From contig CANETM010000010.1 in NCBI GenBank assembly GCA_947441205.1, positions 1-16,561 of the forward strand: DNA of 16,561 nt, in the 5' to 3' direction. Position numbers and translations under genes: made by a program. This stretch comes from Bacteroidota bacterium. GTDB taxonomy: Bacteria > Bacteroidota > Bacteroidia > Chitinophagales > Chitinophagaceae. Below the pieces are notes generated by a model. It was not told where the DNA came from. It saw only the letters and a program-made list of their open reading frames with translations, and searched no databases. Positions 7,972-16,300 of this stretch are shown piece by piece. Position 1 is the first letter of the stretch; each line of letters begins with the position of its first letter.

Positions 7972-9061
7972 TTATGATATGAATTATTAACTCGGTAAAA
8001 CTTTGATTTGCAAATTTTAAAATAGCGCCAATAGAAGTATAATTTTCATCCTCGCTAATTCCACATTGTGCGTTTACTTCTAATACATAAGGAATACCTG
8101 TTTTTTGATCCACTCTAACATCAACTCTTGTATATCCTGTACCACTAACCGCAACAAAAGCATCCCATGCTATTTTTTGAATTTCAATACTTTGGTCTCC
8201 TTTACTTATTGCGTATTCATAAAAATTTTCTTGTGACGGCATTGCTGACTCTTCTTCATATATTTCCCAAAGGCGATCAAATGATAAGAACCTTTCTTTA
8301 GCTGGCAGTGATTTATGAAAAACACGCTCAACGGGCGGATAAATTTTTGCAAATTCGGGTTGAGTGCTACTGCCAACAATCATCACTGTGTATTCGGGGC
8401 CATCAATAAATGATTCAGCAATAATCCCATCTGACGAGAAATTCCAACCTCTATAACCGTCCAACATTATTTGTACTTGCTTTTTTAAATCAGCCTCTTT
8501 CTCTACAACATTTTTAATACCTAATCCTAAACTACCACCTGATACTGCTGGTTTAACAATTACAGGTTTGCCTAGCTTTTGAAATAAATGTGTTGCAGAA
8601 ATTTCATTTTGATTGATTTGTTCCCATTTAGGTGTTGAAATTTTTGCTTCATCAAAAGCTAATTTCATTGGAATTTTTGAAGTTGTTATTTCATAAAAAA
8701 AATCATCAGCTCCTGTATAAATTATATTTTTTTCGTGTAAGGCCTTGATCACTGATATTCCTGGTGCGCCATTGATTTCATCACCATCACATAAATTTAA
8801 TACAACCGGGAAAAGTTCACCTTTCTGAAATTCATTAGCAATTTCTTGAATAATAAATTTATAATTTTCAAGCGTTACCGGTTGCCATTTCCATGGAAGC
8901 TCTAAATTTTCAAACACCCTTTTGTATTCCTCAATACTTTGCGTAAAGTCATAGTAATAATCCAAATTTGGATCAGGATTATTAAGGGATGGAGCTAATA
9001 CCCAAACCTTTAAATGGCCTACCGGAACAAAGGGGTAAAATAAATTTTTTATTGCTGTCAA
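7940..9061 (-). CDS. Stand-alone D-Ala-D-Ala-ligase-like ATP-grasp protein
   Basis: This 373-residue cytoplasmic protein contains one ATP-grasp domain with all nucleotide and metal motifs: VVLNLCDGDEINGAPG, IIYTGAD, PVIVKPAVSGGSLGLGI (166-182), AESFIDGPEYTVMIV (215-229), TRVDVRVD (311-318) and LEVNAQCGIS (327-336, with Glu328 and Asn330 for Mg2+). Compared with true D-Ala-D-Ala ligases it has Cys in place of the Pro of NxxPG and an insertion at about 235-290 rich in acidic and aromatic residues. It should form an amide or peptide bond through an acyl-phosphate, but the substrates cannot be inferred. It is first in a two-gene unit; its last 32 nt overlap the ATP-grasp-SET gene, implying translational coupling. 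No ATG exists near the 5' end: TTG at 9061 is the most plausible start, and the frame closes upstream at a stop at 9077-9079. Confidence 0.85.
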   Translation of the reverse strand: MTAIKNLFYPFVPVGHLKVWVLAPSLNNPDPNLDYYYDFTQSIEEYKRVFENLELPWKWQPVTLENYKFIIQEIANEFQKGELFPVVLNLCDGDEINGAPGISVIKALHEKNIIYTGADDFFYEITTSKIPMKLAFDEAKISTPKWEQINQNEISATHLFQKLGKPVIVKPAVSGGSLGLGIKNVVEKEADLKKQVQIMLDGYRGWNFSSDGIIAESFIDGPEYTVMIVGSSTQPEFAKIYPPVERVFHKSLPAKERFLSFDRLWEIYEEESAMPSQENFYEYAISKGDQSIEIQKIAWDAFVAVSGTGYTRVDVRVDQKTGIPYVLEVNAQCGISEDENYTSIGAILKFANQSFTELIIHIINDAFARRRKI

Positions 9062-9122
9062 CGCGCTGATAATGAATTAGTAAAATATTGTTTGAAGTTA
9101 TAAAATAATATATATAATGACA

Positions 9123-9174
9123 ATGTATTTATGTATTATTTATAGGCCATTACACTTAGTGTATAAACCATACA
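9123..9174. promoter_or_regulatory. Repeat-rich candidate operator between the LuxR gene and the ATP-grasp operon
   Basis: The 239-nt divergent spacer (9062-9300) contains a cluster of symmetric elements. There is an 8-nt tandem repeat (ATGTATTT/ATGTATTA, 9123-9138), a 13-bp palindrome TACACTTAGTGTA (9151-9163, 6-bp arms), and an overlapping inverted repeat TGTAT-N5-ATACA (9160-9174). Dimeric LuxR-type regulators bind such palindromes, so autoregulation and control of the ATP-grasp pair is a reasonable inference. No perfect TAnnTTTG promoter was found in either direction, and no other feature was seen in the spacer. Confidence 0.35.
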
Positions 9175-9300
9175 TGTTAGCATGAGTCTTTATGATAAGG
9201 GGTTCAAAACCATGCTTAATCAGTCCATTTAAAATATGTTAAGTATTGCTAATCAAATTATTATGGTAATTCAGTTGTTTTATTGATAAATACAAACAAT

Positions 9301-10005
9301 ATGCAAAGTCAAGTAATCATTTGTGATCAGCAGGCCATTTATGCCATGGGGAGTGCTATGATGGTTGAAAAGCATGCCTCCTACATGCCTGCAACCATTA
9401 TAAATAGCTTAACCCATGTAAGTGACTTATTAGTTGCGAATGTGCCTGGTGTTTTAGTTATAGATAGCAGTATGGTTGATTTTTCCGATCATTCCAAAAA
9501 GGAACATATTGCCGCTATTAAAAAACGAACACCCATTATGATTGTTTTAAATGAAGACGATAATTTATTATTGTTTCAATTTATTGAAAATGGGTTTTCA
9601 GTCATTATTTCTAGGAATGCTACCAAAGCGGAATGGTTGAAAGGACTGGAAATGACAAGAATGGAAAAGGTATTTTTTTGTGATGACGTTTCTATTAAAG
9701 TAAATGCGCTTATGAATAATTATGAAGACTTACAATTATTTGATAAAGTAAAACAACTAAAATTATACGACAAATACATTTTAATCAGAATTTGCCAAGA
9801 AGCACCTAGTAAACAAATAGCTTATGAATTAGGCAATAGTAAAAGAACCATTGAAGGCCATAGAACTAAAATGATGCATTTATTTGAAGTAAAAAATGTA
9901 GCAGGACTCGTTAAAGTCGCTTGCGTATCAAAACTATATGATAATTATCTTTCAAATCCAGGCTTGTATGATGTTACTTTATGTGCTAAAACATCTTCTT
10001 TATAA
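9301..10005 (+). CDS. LuxR/FixJ-type regulator with degenerate receiver domain
   Basis: This 234-residue protein has a response-regulator-like N-terminal half and a C-terminal LuxR helix-turn-helix. The receiver (about 4-120) keeps an acidic residue after beta-1 (Asp9) and a candidate phospho-acceptor in VLVIDSS (Asp55). The switch Thr/Ser position is Asn84 (MIVLNED) and the conserved Lys appears replaced (IISRN, Arg105), so it may work without phosphorylation. The HTH (about 156-206) is canonical: SKQIAYELGNSKRTIEGHRTKMMHLF followed by NVAGLVKVA. No histidine kinase lies nearby. It is divergent from the ATP-grasp operon, its most likely target. The ATG at 9301 directly precedes the first beta-strand; an in-frame TTG at 9283 is less likely. 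The last 61 nt overlap the end of the opposing acylase gene. Confidence 0.85.
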   Translation: MQSQVIICDQQAIYAMGSAMMVEKHASYMPATIINSLTHVSDLLVANVPGVLVIDSSMVDFSDHSKKEHIAAIKKRTPIMIVLNEDDNLLLFQFIENGFSVIISRNATKAEWLKGLEMTRMEKVFFCDDVSIKVNALMNNYEDLQLFDKVKQLKLYDKYILIRICQEAPSKQIAYELGNSKRTIEGHRTKMMHLFEVKNVAGLVKVACVSKLYDNYLSNPGLYDVTLCAKTSSL

Positions 10006-12266
10006 AAGTAGATGTTTTTAAAATTTCCATCAATATACATTTGTGCTTGATCGGTAAAATGTTTATTTGTGGCATCAAAACTTTGACCACCTGTTATAAT
10101 AGTTTTAGCTTCTAACTTTTTTCCAAAACTAACCGCTGCAACAAAACTATTTCCTGAATATCCGAATCTGCTTTTTGTTGCTGTTGAGGAAGAAGAAGGC
10201 ATAGATCTACTTTCAAAGGCCGGTAGTTGGCCCCACTTTGAGGAAGCTTGTCCAACAGATATGCTCCAAGCTGCTTCGTTAAAATAGCCCCCTAATTGAA
10301 CTCTTTGATATTTATTTATTTTTCCCCAAGGGATTTCCCAGCTACCATGGATTTTAGATAACTGATTTAAAATATTATCAAGCGCTTTAAGTTTAGCATT
10401 ATTATTTATTTGACTGATACGTTCATATTTTTTTGTAAGCTGCGTTCCTTCTTCTTCCGTTTCAGCTGCAGGGATACTTTTTCCAAGTTCTGTTGCCCAG
10501 CTAATTGCAATCGTTTGAGCAATTGAATTGGTATCCGCATCATGATTCCAATTGGCTAAATATTGGATAGCTTTTTTCTGTTGATCAGTTAAAGCAACTT
10601 GATTACTAAATTCAATGAAGGAGGGTAATAAAATATCAAAGGCTGCTAAATGTTTGTTGTATCCAATTTTTATTAAATCATCTAAACTTATTTTATTAAT
10701 ACCTTCTAATAATCTAACAGCATTAGTGCCTCTAGGGTTTTCACCATCAGGTGCCATATAAGCAGGGTAACTATTTGCAACCGGACTGAATTTTCCAGCA
10801 ACTGTAAATGGTGTAGCATTACAATTTTGCAACCAGCCATTTTGCGGATTGATACTTTGAACAATTTCTTCCAATTTGTGTACTCCATTCCAATCAGTTG
10901 ATTTTACACTTCCATCAACGGGTCTTGTGTAATCAATTGTCGGATCATTTCTTTTAGGCATAAAGTTACCATGCCAATAAGCAATATTACCCCCAGCATC
11001 CGCATATACCGTATTGTTACTATTATTAGCTAATAAGTTTAGTGCAGATTTATAATCTGTTATATTTTTTGCTTTTGTTCTGGTCCAACATTCAAGCAAT
11101 GCATTTAGGGAACGATTATTTTCATGTAAGCTCAACCATTTGTTATCACTTGAACCCATTACTGGGCCATGATGTGTTTTGTATGTTTTAATTTGTTTTG
11201 TTTTTAATATCCCGTTTTCATAATACTTAATATCAATCATTCTGGTAGCTATTGGCAATTGCTGTTGATCATATTCATAAGTAAATGCTTCACCATTTTT
11301 GGTTACTTTTTCTAAATATACATCTGCAACATCGGCATAACTACTTGTATGCATCCATCCGGCATGTTCGTTAAAGCCTTGGTAAATAAACATCTGACCC
11401 CAAGTTACTGCACCATACACATTCAAACCCTCTTCACTTACCATATGCATTTCTGACCTGAAGTAAAATGGCACATGAGGATTAATATATAACATAGCAT
11501 TCCCTGATTTACTATGCATTGGTGCAATAGCAAAACCATTAGATCCCTTTAATGTTTTGTCGTCCACATCAAAGGAAGGAATCATTTCACTTTTTTCATA
11601 TGCGCTAGCCTGTTCAGCATTTCCATAAAATTTTGCTACATCACGCTCATTGATTCCTCCTGATCGAGTTGGAGAAACGCTACCATCAGTCCACATTAAA
11701 TGATACCAAGGCTTAAATTTTGTAATTACTTGCGGATGTACATTTGGATGTTTTGCTAAATAATAATTGATACCGTCGGCATGCGCTTGTAATAATTGCT
11801 GAAACCAACTAGGACTATTATTATAATCTTTGATCGCATCGGCACTATCTTGAATCAACTGCATCATTAAGTCCTCATAAATTTTCAGGTTAGCATTTTT
11901 TGCAGAAATATCATTTTCTTTCAATTCTGTTAAACGCCCTAACATTTCTAAATAGTTTTTTTCAATCTGGGGAAAGTTTTCTTCACATTGTGCATACATT
12001 AATCCAAACACCGCATCGGCGTCAGTCTTGCCATAGATATGCGGAATACCCCAATTGTCTCGAATGATTGTAGTTTGCGCTGCATGCTTATTCCATCTTG
12101 CTTGCTCGTTAGTATTTAAACTATTCGCATTGATATTATTTTTCAACGTTGCATTATTTTTATCGACATTGTTTTTTGTTGATATACTATTTTTGTTTTG
12201 GGCAAAATTTAAATTGGATAACATTAATAAAAACACAATCGTAAATACATTCAATAGATATTTCAT
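9945..12266 (-). CDS. Penicillin-acylase-family Ntn hydrolase (S45), paralogue 2
   Basis: This 773-residue secreted protein has a signal peptide (about residues 1-22, ending NFAQ) and then an unusual Asn/Lys/Thr-rich low-complexity linker of about 35 residues. The catalytic region begins at TTIIRDNWGIPHIYGKTDADAVFG and LMYAQCEENF. The self-cleavage and nucleophile motif is LKGSNGFAIAPMHSKSG with Ser242, followed by YINPHVPF. WLQNCNATPF should supply the beta-chain Asn, and the C-terminus is a family-typical SYKPG. It is longer than the copy at 2340-4433 and its nucleophile context differs, so the two are diverged paralogues and probably have different substrates. The NCN.TPF motif recalls acyl-homoserine-lactone-acylase-like members, but substrate assignment is open. 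ATG at 12266 is chosen; a TTG two codons upstream (12272) is less likely. It is transcribed alone and its 3' end overlaps the LuxR-type gene. Confidence 0.9.
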   Translation of the reverse strand: MKYLLNVFTIVFLLMLSNLNFAQNKNSISTKNNVDKNNATLKNNINANSLNTNEQARWNKHAAQTTIIRDNWGIPHIYGKTDADAVFGLMYAQCEENFPQIEKNYLEMLGRLTELKENDISAKNANLKIYEDLMMQLIQDSADAIKDYNNSPSWFQQLLQAHADGINYYLAKHPNVHPQVITKFKPWYHLMWTDGSVSPTRSGGINERDVAKFYGNAEQASAYEKSEMIPSFDVDDKTLKGSNGFAIAPMHSKSGNAMLYINPHVPFYFRSEMHMVSEEGLNVYGAVTWGQMFIYQGFNEHAGWMHTSSYADVADVYLEKVTKNGEAFTYEYDQQQLPIATRMIDIKYYENGILKTKQIKTYKTHHGPVMGSSDNKWLSLHENNRSLNALLECWTRTKAKNITDYKSALNLLANNSNNTVYADAGGNIAYWHGNFMPKRNDPTIDYTRPVDGSVKSTDWNGVHKLEEIVQSINPQNGWLQNCNATPFTVAGKFSPVANSYPAYMAPDGENPRGTNAVRLLEGINKISLDDLIKIGYNKHLAAFDILLPSFIEFSNQVALTDQQKKAIQYLANWNHDADTNSIAQTIAISWATELGKSIPAAETEEEGTQLTKKYERISQINNNAKLKALDNILNQLSKIHGSWEIPWGKINKYQRVQLGGYFNEAAWSISVGQASSKWGQLPAFESRSMPSSSSTATKSRFGYSGNSFVAAVSFGKKLEAKTIITGGQSFDATNKHFTDQAQMYIDGNFKNIYFYKEDVLAHKVTSYKPGFER

Positions 12267-12289
12267 AAACAAGATTTAAAATGAGTACT

Positions 12290-12317
12290 TAAAGTTAGTG
12301 AAAATAAAAAAGCACAA
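12290..12317 (-). promoter_or_regulatory. Weak candidate promoter for acylase paralogue 2
   Basis: On the minus strand TTG (12317-12315) and TAACTTTA (12297-12290, one mismatch to TAnnTTTG) are 17 nt apart. They would start transcription about 20 nt before the ATG at 12266. The -33 element lies in the left arm of the terminator hairpin, so terminator and promoter would be tightly packed. One mismatch and the short spacing keep confidence low. Confidence 0.3.
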
Positions 12318-12337
12318 CCATTTAGATTGTGCTTTTT
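12307..12337 (-). terminator. Intrinsic terminator of the amidohydrolase/TIM-barrel operon
   Basis: A perfect 11-bp stem pairs 12307-12317 (AAAAAGCACAA) with 12327-12337 (TTGTGCTTTTT) around a 9-nt loop. On the minus strand the stem ends in a run of T and is followed by ATTTTC, so it is a good factor-independent terminator for the TIM-barrel gene that ends at 12378. Because the arms are A-rich on one side and T-rich on the other, it could work in both directions. Confidence 0.75.
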
Positions 12338-12344
12338 ATAGGAC

Positions 12345-12361
12345 TCACACGGCAAGTGTGA
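12345..12361. repeat. Second inverted repeat beside the terminator
   Basis: TCACAC (12345-12350) and GTGTGA (12356-12361) form a perfect 6-bp stem with a 5-nt loop GGCAA. It lies between the TIM-barrel stop codon and the main terminator hairpin. It may stabilise the 3' end of the transcript or be part of a dispersed two-hairpin element; no second copy occurs in this window. Confidence 0.5.
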
Positions 12362-12377
12362 AATTGATGAATTTTAA

Positions 12378-13310
12378 TTAAACCAGCCCCCAAGTTTTAA
12401 TAGCAGCTAAATTGACTTTAGCGCACTCAAGTGGAGTTCTATTTTGATAAGACTCTTGTTCAATGATAAAATGATGAGCACCTCCTACTTTTTTTGCTAA
12501 TAAACAAAGCATTTTAGGATCTACCACACCATCCCCAATGGTAGTACTATCATAACCATCGTTCATTTCGCCTTTGCCATCCACTTTAATTTCGTCTTTA
12601 ACGTGAAGAGATGGGAAGCGTCCGTTGTATTTGTCAATCCATTCTTTTGCACGACCACCAGAACCATACATATTTCCAAAATCAAGTTGTTGTATAACTA
12701 AGTTAGGGTCTGTATTTTTGAAAATTAAATCATACATAACAATACCATTTAATTTTTCAGTGAATTCGAATTCATGATTATGATAGCCAAACTGCATACC
12801 ACTTTTCTTGCATAGCTCACCTGATTTATTAAAAATATCAAGTTGTAACATCAGTCCATCATAACTACGTCTCAATTTTTCGTCAATGGATGGGCTAATT
12901 ACATATTCCTGTCCAAGCGTGGCAGCATCCTCAACAGTGTATTTCCATACGTCTGTAAAATCATTTTTTGCTTTATTCCAATGATCCATAGTCATAACCG
13001 TATGTCCACTTGGCATTGATAAACCTAAATCAGCTAATATTTTTTTAAATTCTGCAGCCGTATAACCATAAAATTTCCTGTTTACATAATTGGCATGCTC
13101 AACATACTGATATCCCATTTCGGATAATGCTTTCAATGTCTCAAGAGGCTGCTTATACATATCTGCTCTAACAGAATATAATTGTAAACCAATTAAGGAT
13201 TGTTTTTTGGCAGGTGCTAAAGCTGCTGCTTGCACCACTTTTGGTAATATACCAGCAGCCATGATGGCCATGGTGCTATTTTTTAAAAATGATCTTCTTG
13301 AATTTTTCAT
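12378..13310 (-). CDS. Tat-exported sugar phosphate isomerase/epimerase-like TIM-barrel protein
   Basis: This 310-residue protein begins with a twin-arginine signal (SRRSFLKNS at residues 4-12, then a hydrophobic Ala-rich stretch to about residue 30), so it is probably exported folded. The mature part is an AP-endonuclease-2-type TIM barrel: IGLQLYSVRADM, LSEMGYQYVEHANY, GYHNHEFEF, QQLDFGNMYGSGG, SLHVKDE and FIIEQESY. These supply the Glu/His/Asp metal ligands usual in this isomerase/epimerase superfamily. Exported members in Bacteroidota are often found with DUF1080 proteins and oxidoreductases in 3-keto-sugar breakdown; here such a role is inferred. It follows the amidohydrolase gene by 30 nt on the same strand, and a strong terminator lies about 40 nt downstream. 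ATG at 13310 is preferred to a TTG at 13316 because it sits directly before the Tat motif and has the start context seen at the DUF1080 gene. Confidence 0.87.
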   Translation of the reverse strand: MKNSRRSFLKNSTMAIMAAGILPKVVQAAALAPAKKQSLIGLQLYSVRADMYKQPLETLKALSEMGYQYVEHANYVNRKFYGYTAAEFKKILADLGLSMPSGHTVMTMDHWNKAKNDFTDVWKYTVEDAATLGQEYVISPSIDEKLRRSYDGLMLQLDIFNKSGELCKKSGMQFGYHNHEFEFTEKLNGIVMYDLIFKNTDPNLVIQQLDFGNMYGSGGRAKEWIDKYNGRFPSLHVKDEIKVDGKGEMNDGYDSTTIGDGVVDPKMLCLLAKKVGGAHHFIIEQESYQNRTPLECAKVNLAAIKTWGLV

Positions 13311-13340
13311 ATGCAATCGTTTAGATATTAAACTTACTAA

Positions 13341-16300
13341 TTAATCTTTAACATTTGTGTTTTTTACTGGCTTAATGTCTATCCATTCTGTTCGATCTAG
13401 TTGACGTTTGCCTGTAACTGTTTCACTTAAATTATCAGCATTATACAAGCGACCATTTTTCATCACATACTTAATTGAATTGGTATTATGTATATCCGAT
13501 AATGGATTTTTATCTAAAATAATTAAATCAGCTAATTTGCCTGTTTCAATACTGCCTAAATCCTTATCTAATCCAAGGCCAGAAGCACCTAAAATGGTAG
13601 CCACTTTTAAGGCGTCAATAGTTCTCATACCACCACTTTGCATTGACCAAACCTCCCAATGGTATCCTAAGCCCTGTAATTGACCGTGACTTCCAATACC
13701 AGCCAGACCGCCTGCTTCAACTAAATTTTTCATACTTACAGCATGCTTTTGGAATACATGTTCTTCAGGTAAGAACCAAGTAGCACGACGGCGTGATTTA
13801 GAAGCTAATTCTTCATAGGGTGTGAAGAATTGCATTTTTGGATCAGCGTAAGGATTTGCAGTTTCATAAAAATAATTTTCAGCCCAAGGTCCACCATAAG
13901 AAACAAGTAAGGTTGGTGTTACTGTCATTTTTGATTTTGCAATAATATTGATAACATCATTATATAAAGGATAAATAGGAATTGAATGTTCATGTCCTGG
14001 GTAACCGTCTAATAAATTAGTCATGTTTAATTTAAAATCAAGACCACCTTCGGTTGTTGGCATTAATTGTTGATTTTTTGCTGCTTGTATTACCCATTGT
14101 CTTTGTTTTCTGTTTCCTACTAAATACATTTTAATATACTTAGTATTAAAGTATTTTGAATACTGAGACAATACTGATTCAGCTTGTGCAGAATCCTTAA
14201 GGTTGTAAGACCAATAACCTACACCAGGACCTGTTGAATAAATTCTTGGTCCTACCATTGAACCTGCTTCCACCATATCGCCATAAGTTAATACGTCGGT
14301 AGTCGCAGTTTGTGGATCACGTGTTGTGGTAACTCCATAGGCTAGGTTTGCTGCATATACCCATGCTTGATTTTTATGAATACCCCAACTTGGCCACATA
14401 TGGGCGTGTGTATCTACAAAACCCGGAATAATTGTTTTTCCTGAAACGTCCACCGTTGCTGTATTATCGGCTACTTGCAAGGTTCCCGATTTACCAATTC
14501 CTTTAATTCTATTATTTACAATATATACATCACCTCCCTCAATTACTTCGTCGCCATTCATGGTAATGATTCTTGCATTTTTTAATAAAACCGATCCAGT
14601 TGGGATGTCCTTATCATAATAAACATTAACCCATTGCTCGGAAGCTTTAAACTTAGGCGTTTCTTTTTTATCGTTTTTCTTTGCTAAGCTTTCTTTGTTA
14701 GTTGAGTCTTTTTTAGTGGTATCATTTTTTGCTAATAATGCGGCAGCATCTTCTGCTTTTTTAGCAATCGCTAAACTATCATCAAAGGCATAGCTTTTAT
14801 CAATATCGTATGTAAAATGTGCGGCACCTAAACTCCAATGAATATTTTTTCCATTGCTTTCCCATGCTGGAAATTCGCCTCCTATTTCAGTCAATAGTTT
14901 ACTTGGGAATGCTGCATTTTTTGCATCCGCTACCGATATATCTATAAGTTTACCTGCTTGCGGTATGGTAACATAATATATATTATTATTCACTTGAGCA
15001 ATAGCAGCTTTACCTAATGGAGACATAATAATACTTGCAGCATTGGAAGGAGGATTGTTTTCCTTTGCAGCTTCGTCTAAATCCTCTGAAACCATTTGAG
15101 GTAACATACATGGATCACCAGCAGGTTTACCATTATGTTGTGGAATACTACCAAAAGTAGTAATGCCCGTTATTTTTACAATTTCTTTTTCATCACCACC
15201 ATCCCATTGAATAGATAATAATTTTCCATTATTATTTAAATAAATTCTGTTTTCATTTTTTACAAAGTGTGCATTGGATCTGCCATTAGCCTTATCAATT
15301 ACACGAATTTCTCCATTCGCTAAATCCAACCAACATAGTTCATCTTCATCATCATTATACGTAGGGTCTTTGGAGTCTAAGAATTTTTGTGATGTGGTTC
15401 GGTTAAATACCAAACGCTTACCAGTTGGATCAACTGCAATACCTTGATAAAGTGCATTTTGTTTAGTGATTTCTGTTTCCTTGTTAGTTGTTAAATCAAT
15501 GCTATGAATACTTCCACCTTTGATATTCCAAGTAGTAAAATAAATTATTTTTCCATTTGGATGCCATGCAGGCTGTGCTTCGGTAAAATTATTTTTTGTA
15601 ATTCTTTTTGGGATTCCATTTGGATAATCCATGATATACAATCTATTCAATACAGTTAATGCTAGTTTAGTACCATCAGGTGATGGGGTTGCATCCCTTA
15701 TCTGTGTTGCTTTTGCGGCAATGGTATCTTTTACTGGATATTTAAATAAAACCTCAGGTGCCATTTCAATATTTGCATTTACATTGTATGCAATTTCTTC
15801 CTGTCCTGCAGTTTCAATATTTATTTTATGAATTTTTCCACCATAGGAGGTAATTAAAAATTTACTATCTGGTGTAAATGTCATCGCAGGTAATACACCT
15901 AATACTGCAATAGATTCTTGATCATCTCTTTGAACAGGATAGGCCAACCAATTTTCTTCGCCTGTTGTTAAATTTCTTTTTACCAATCCTGTTTTATCTT
16001 CAAATCTTGAACCATACACTAACCATTTTCCATCCTTTGATAAAACGGGCGTAAATGCTGATCCATATCTTGAAGCAATTGTTCTTGTATTTCCTTTTTC
16101 TCTATCATATACACCAATGCTATATTGAGGCAGCATTGCGTTGTAATTCCAAGCACTCATTCTAGATGAATAATAAACATAACGACCATCGGCACTAACT
16201 GCAGGATCAATGGTTTTTAAATTGGGAGGTGTTGCAATTAATTGAGTGCCTGCTCCACCATTTTTATGCATCAAATACAATTTTGTATTGCGGCGACCTT

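Noticed and set aside
9056..9061. TTGACA on the minus strand as a -35 box.
   Set aside because: It lies at the start of the ATP-grasp coding region and the window's convincing promoters are of the TTG/TAnnTTTG type, not the Escherichia coli type.
7940..9061. Calling the stand-alone ATP-grasp protein D-alanine--D-alanine ligase (ddl).
   Set aside because: The fold matches, but the NxxPG acceptor block is changed to NAQCG, there is an extra insertion, and it is paired with an ATP-grasp-SET protein, so a cell-wall role is not supported.
10706..10888. A 60-codon minus-strand frame inside acylase paralogue 2.
   Set aside because: It is an alternative-frame shadow of a conserved long gene and shows no recognisable domain or start signal.
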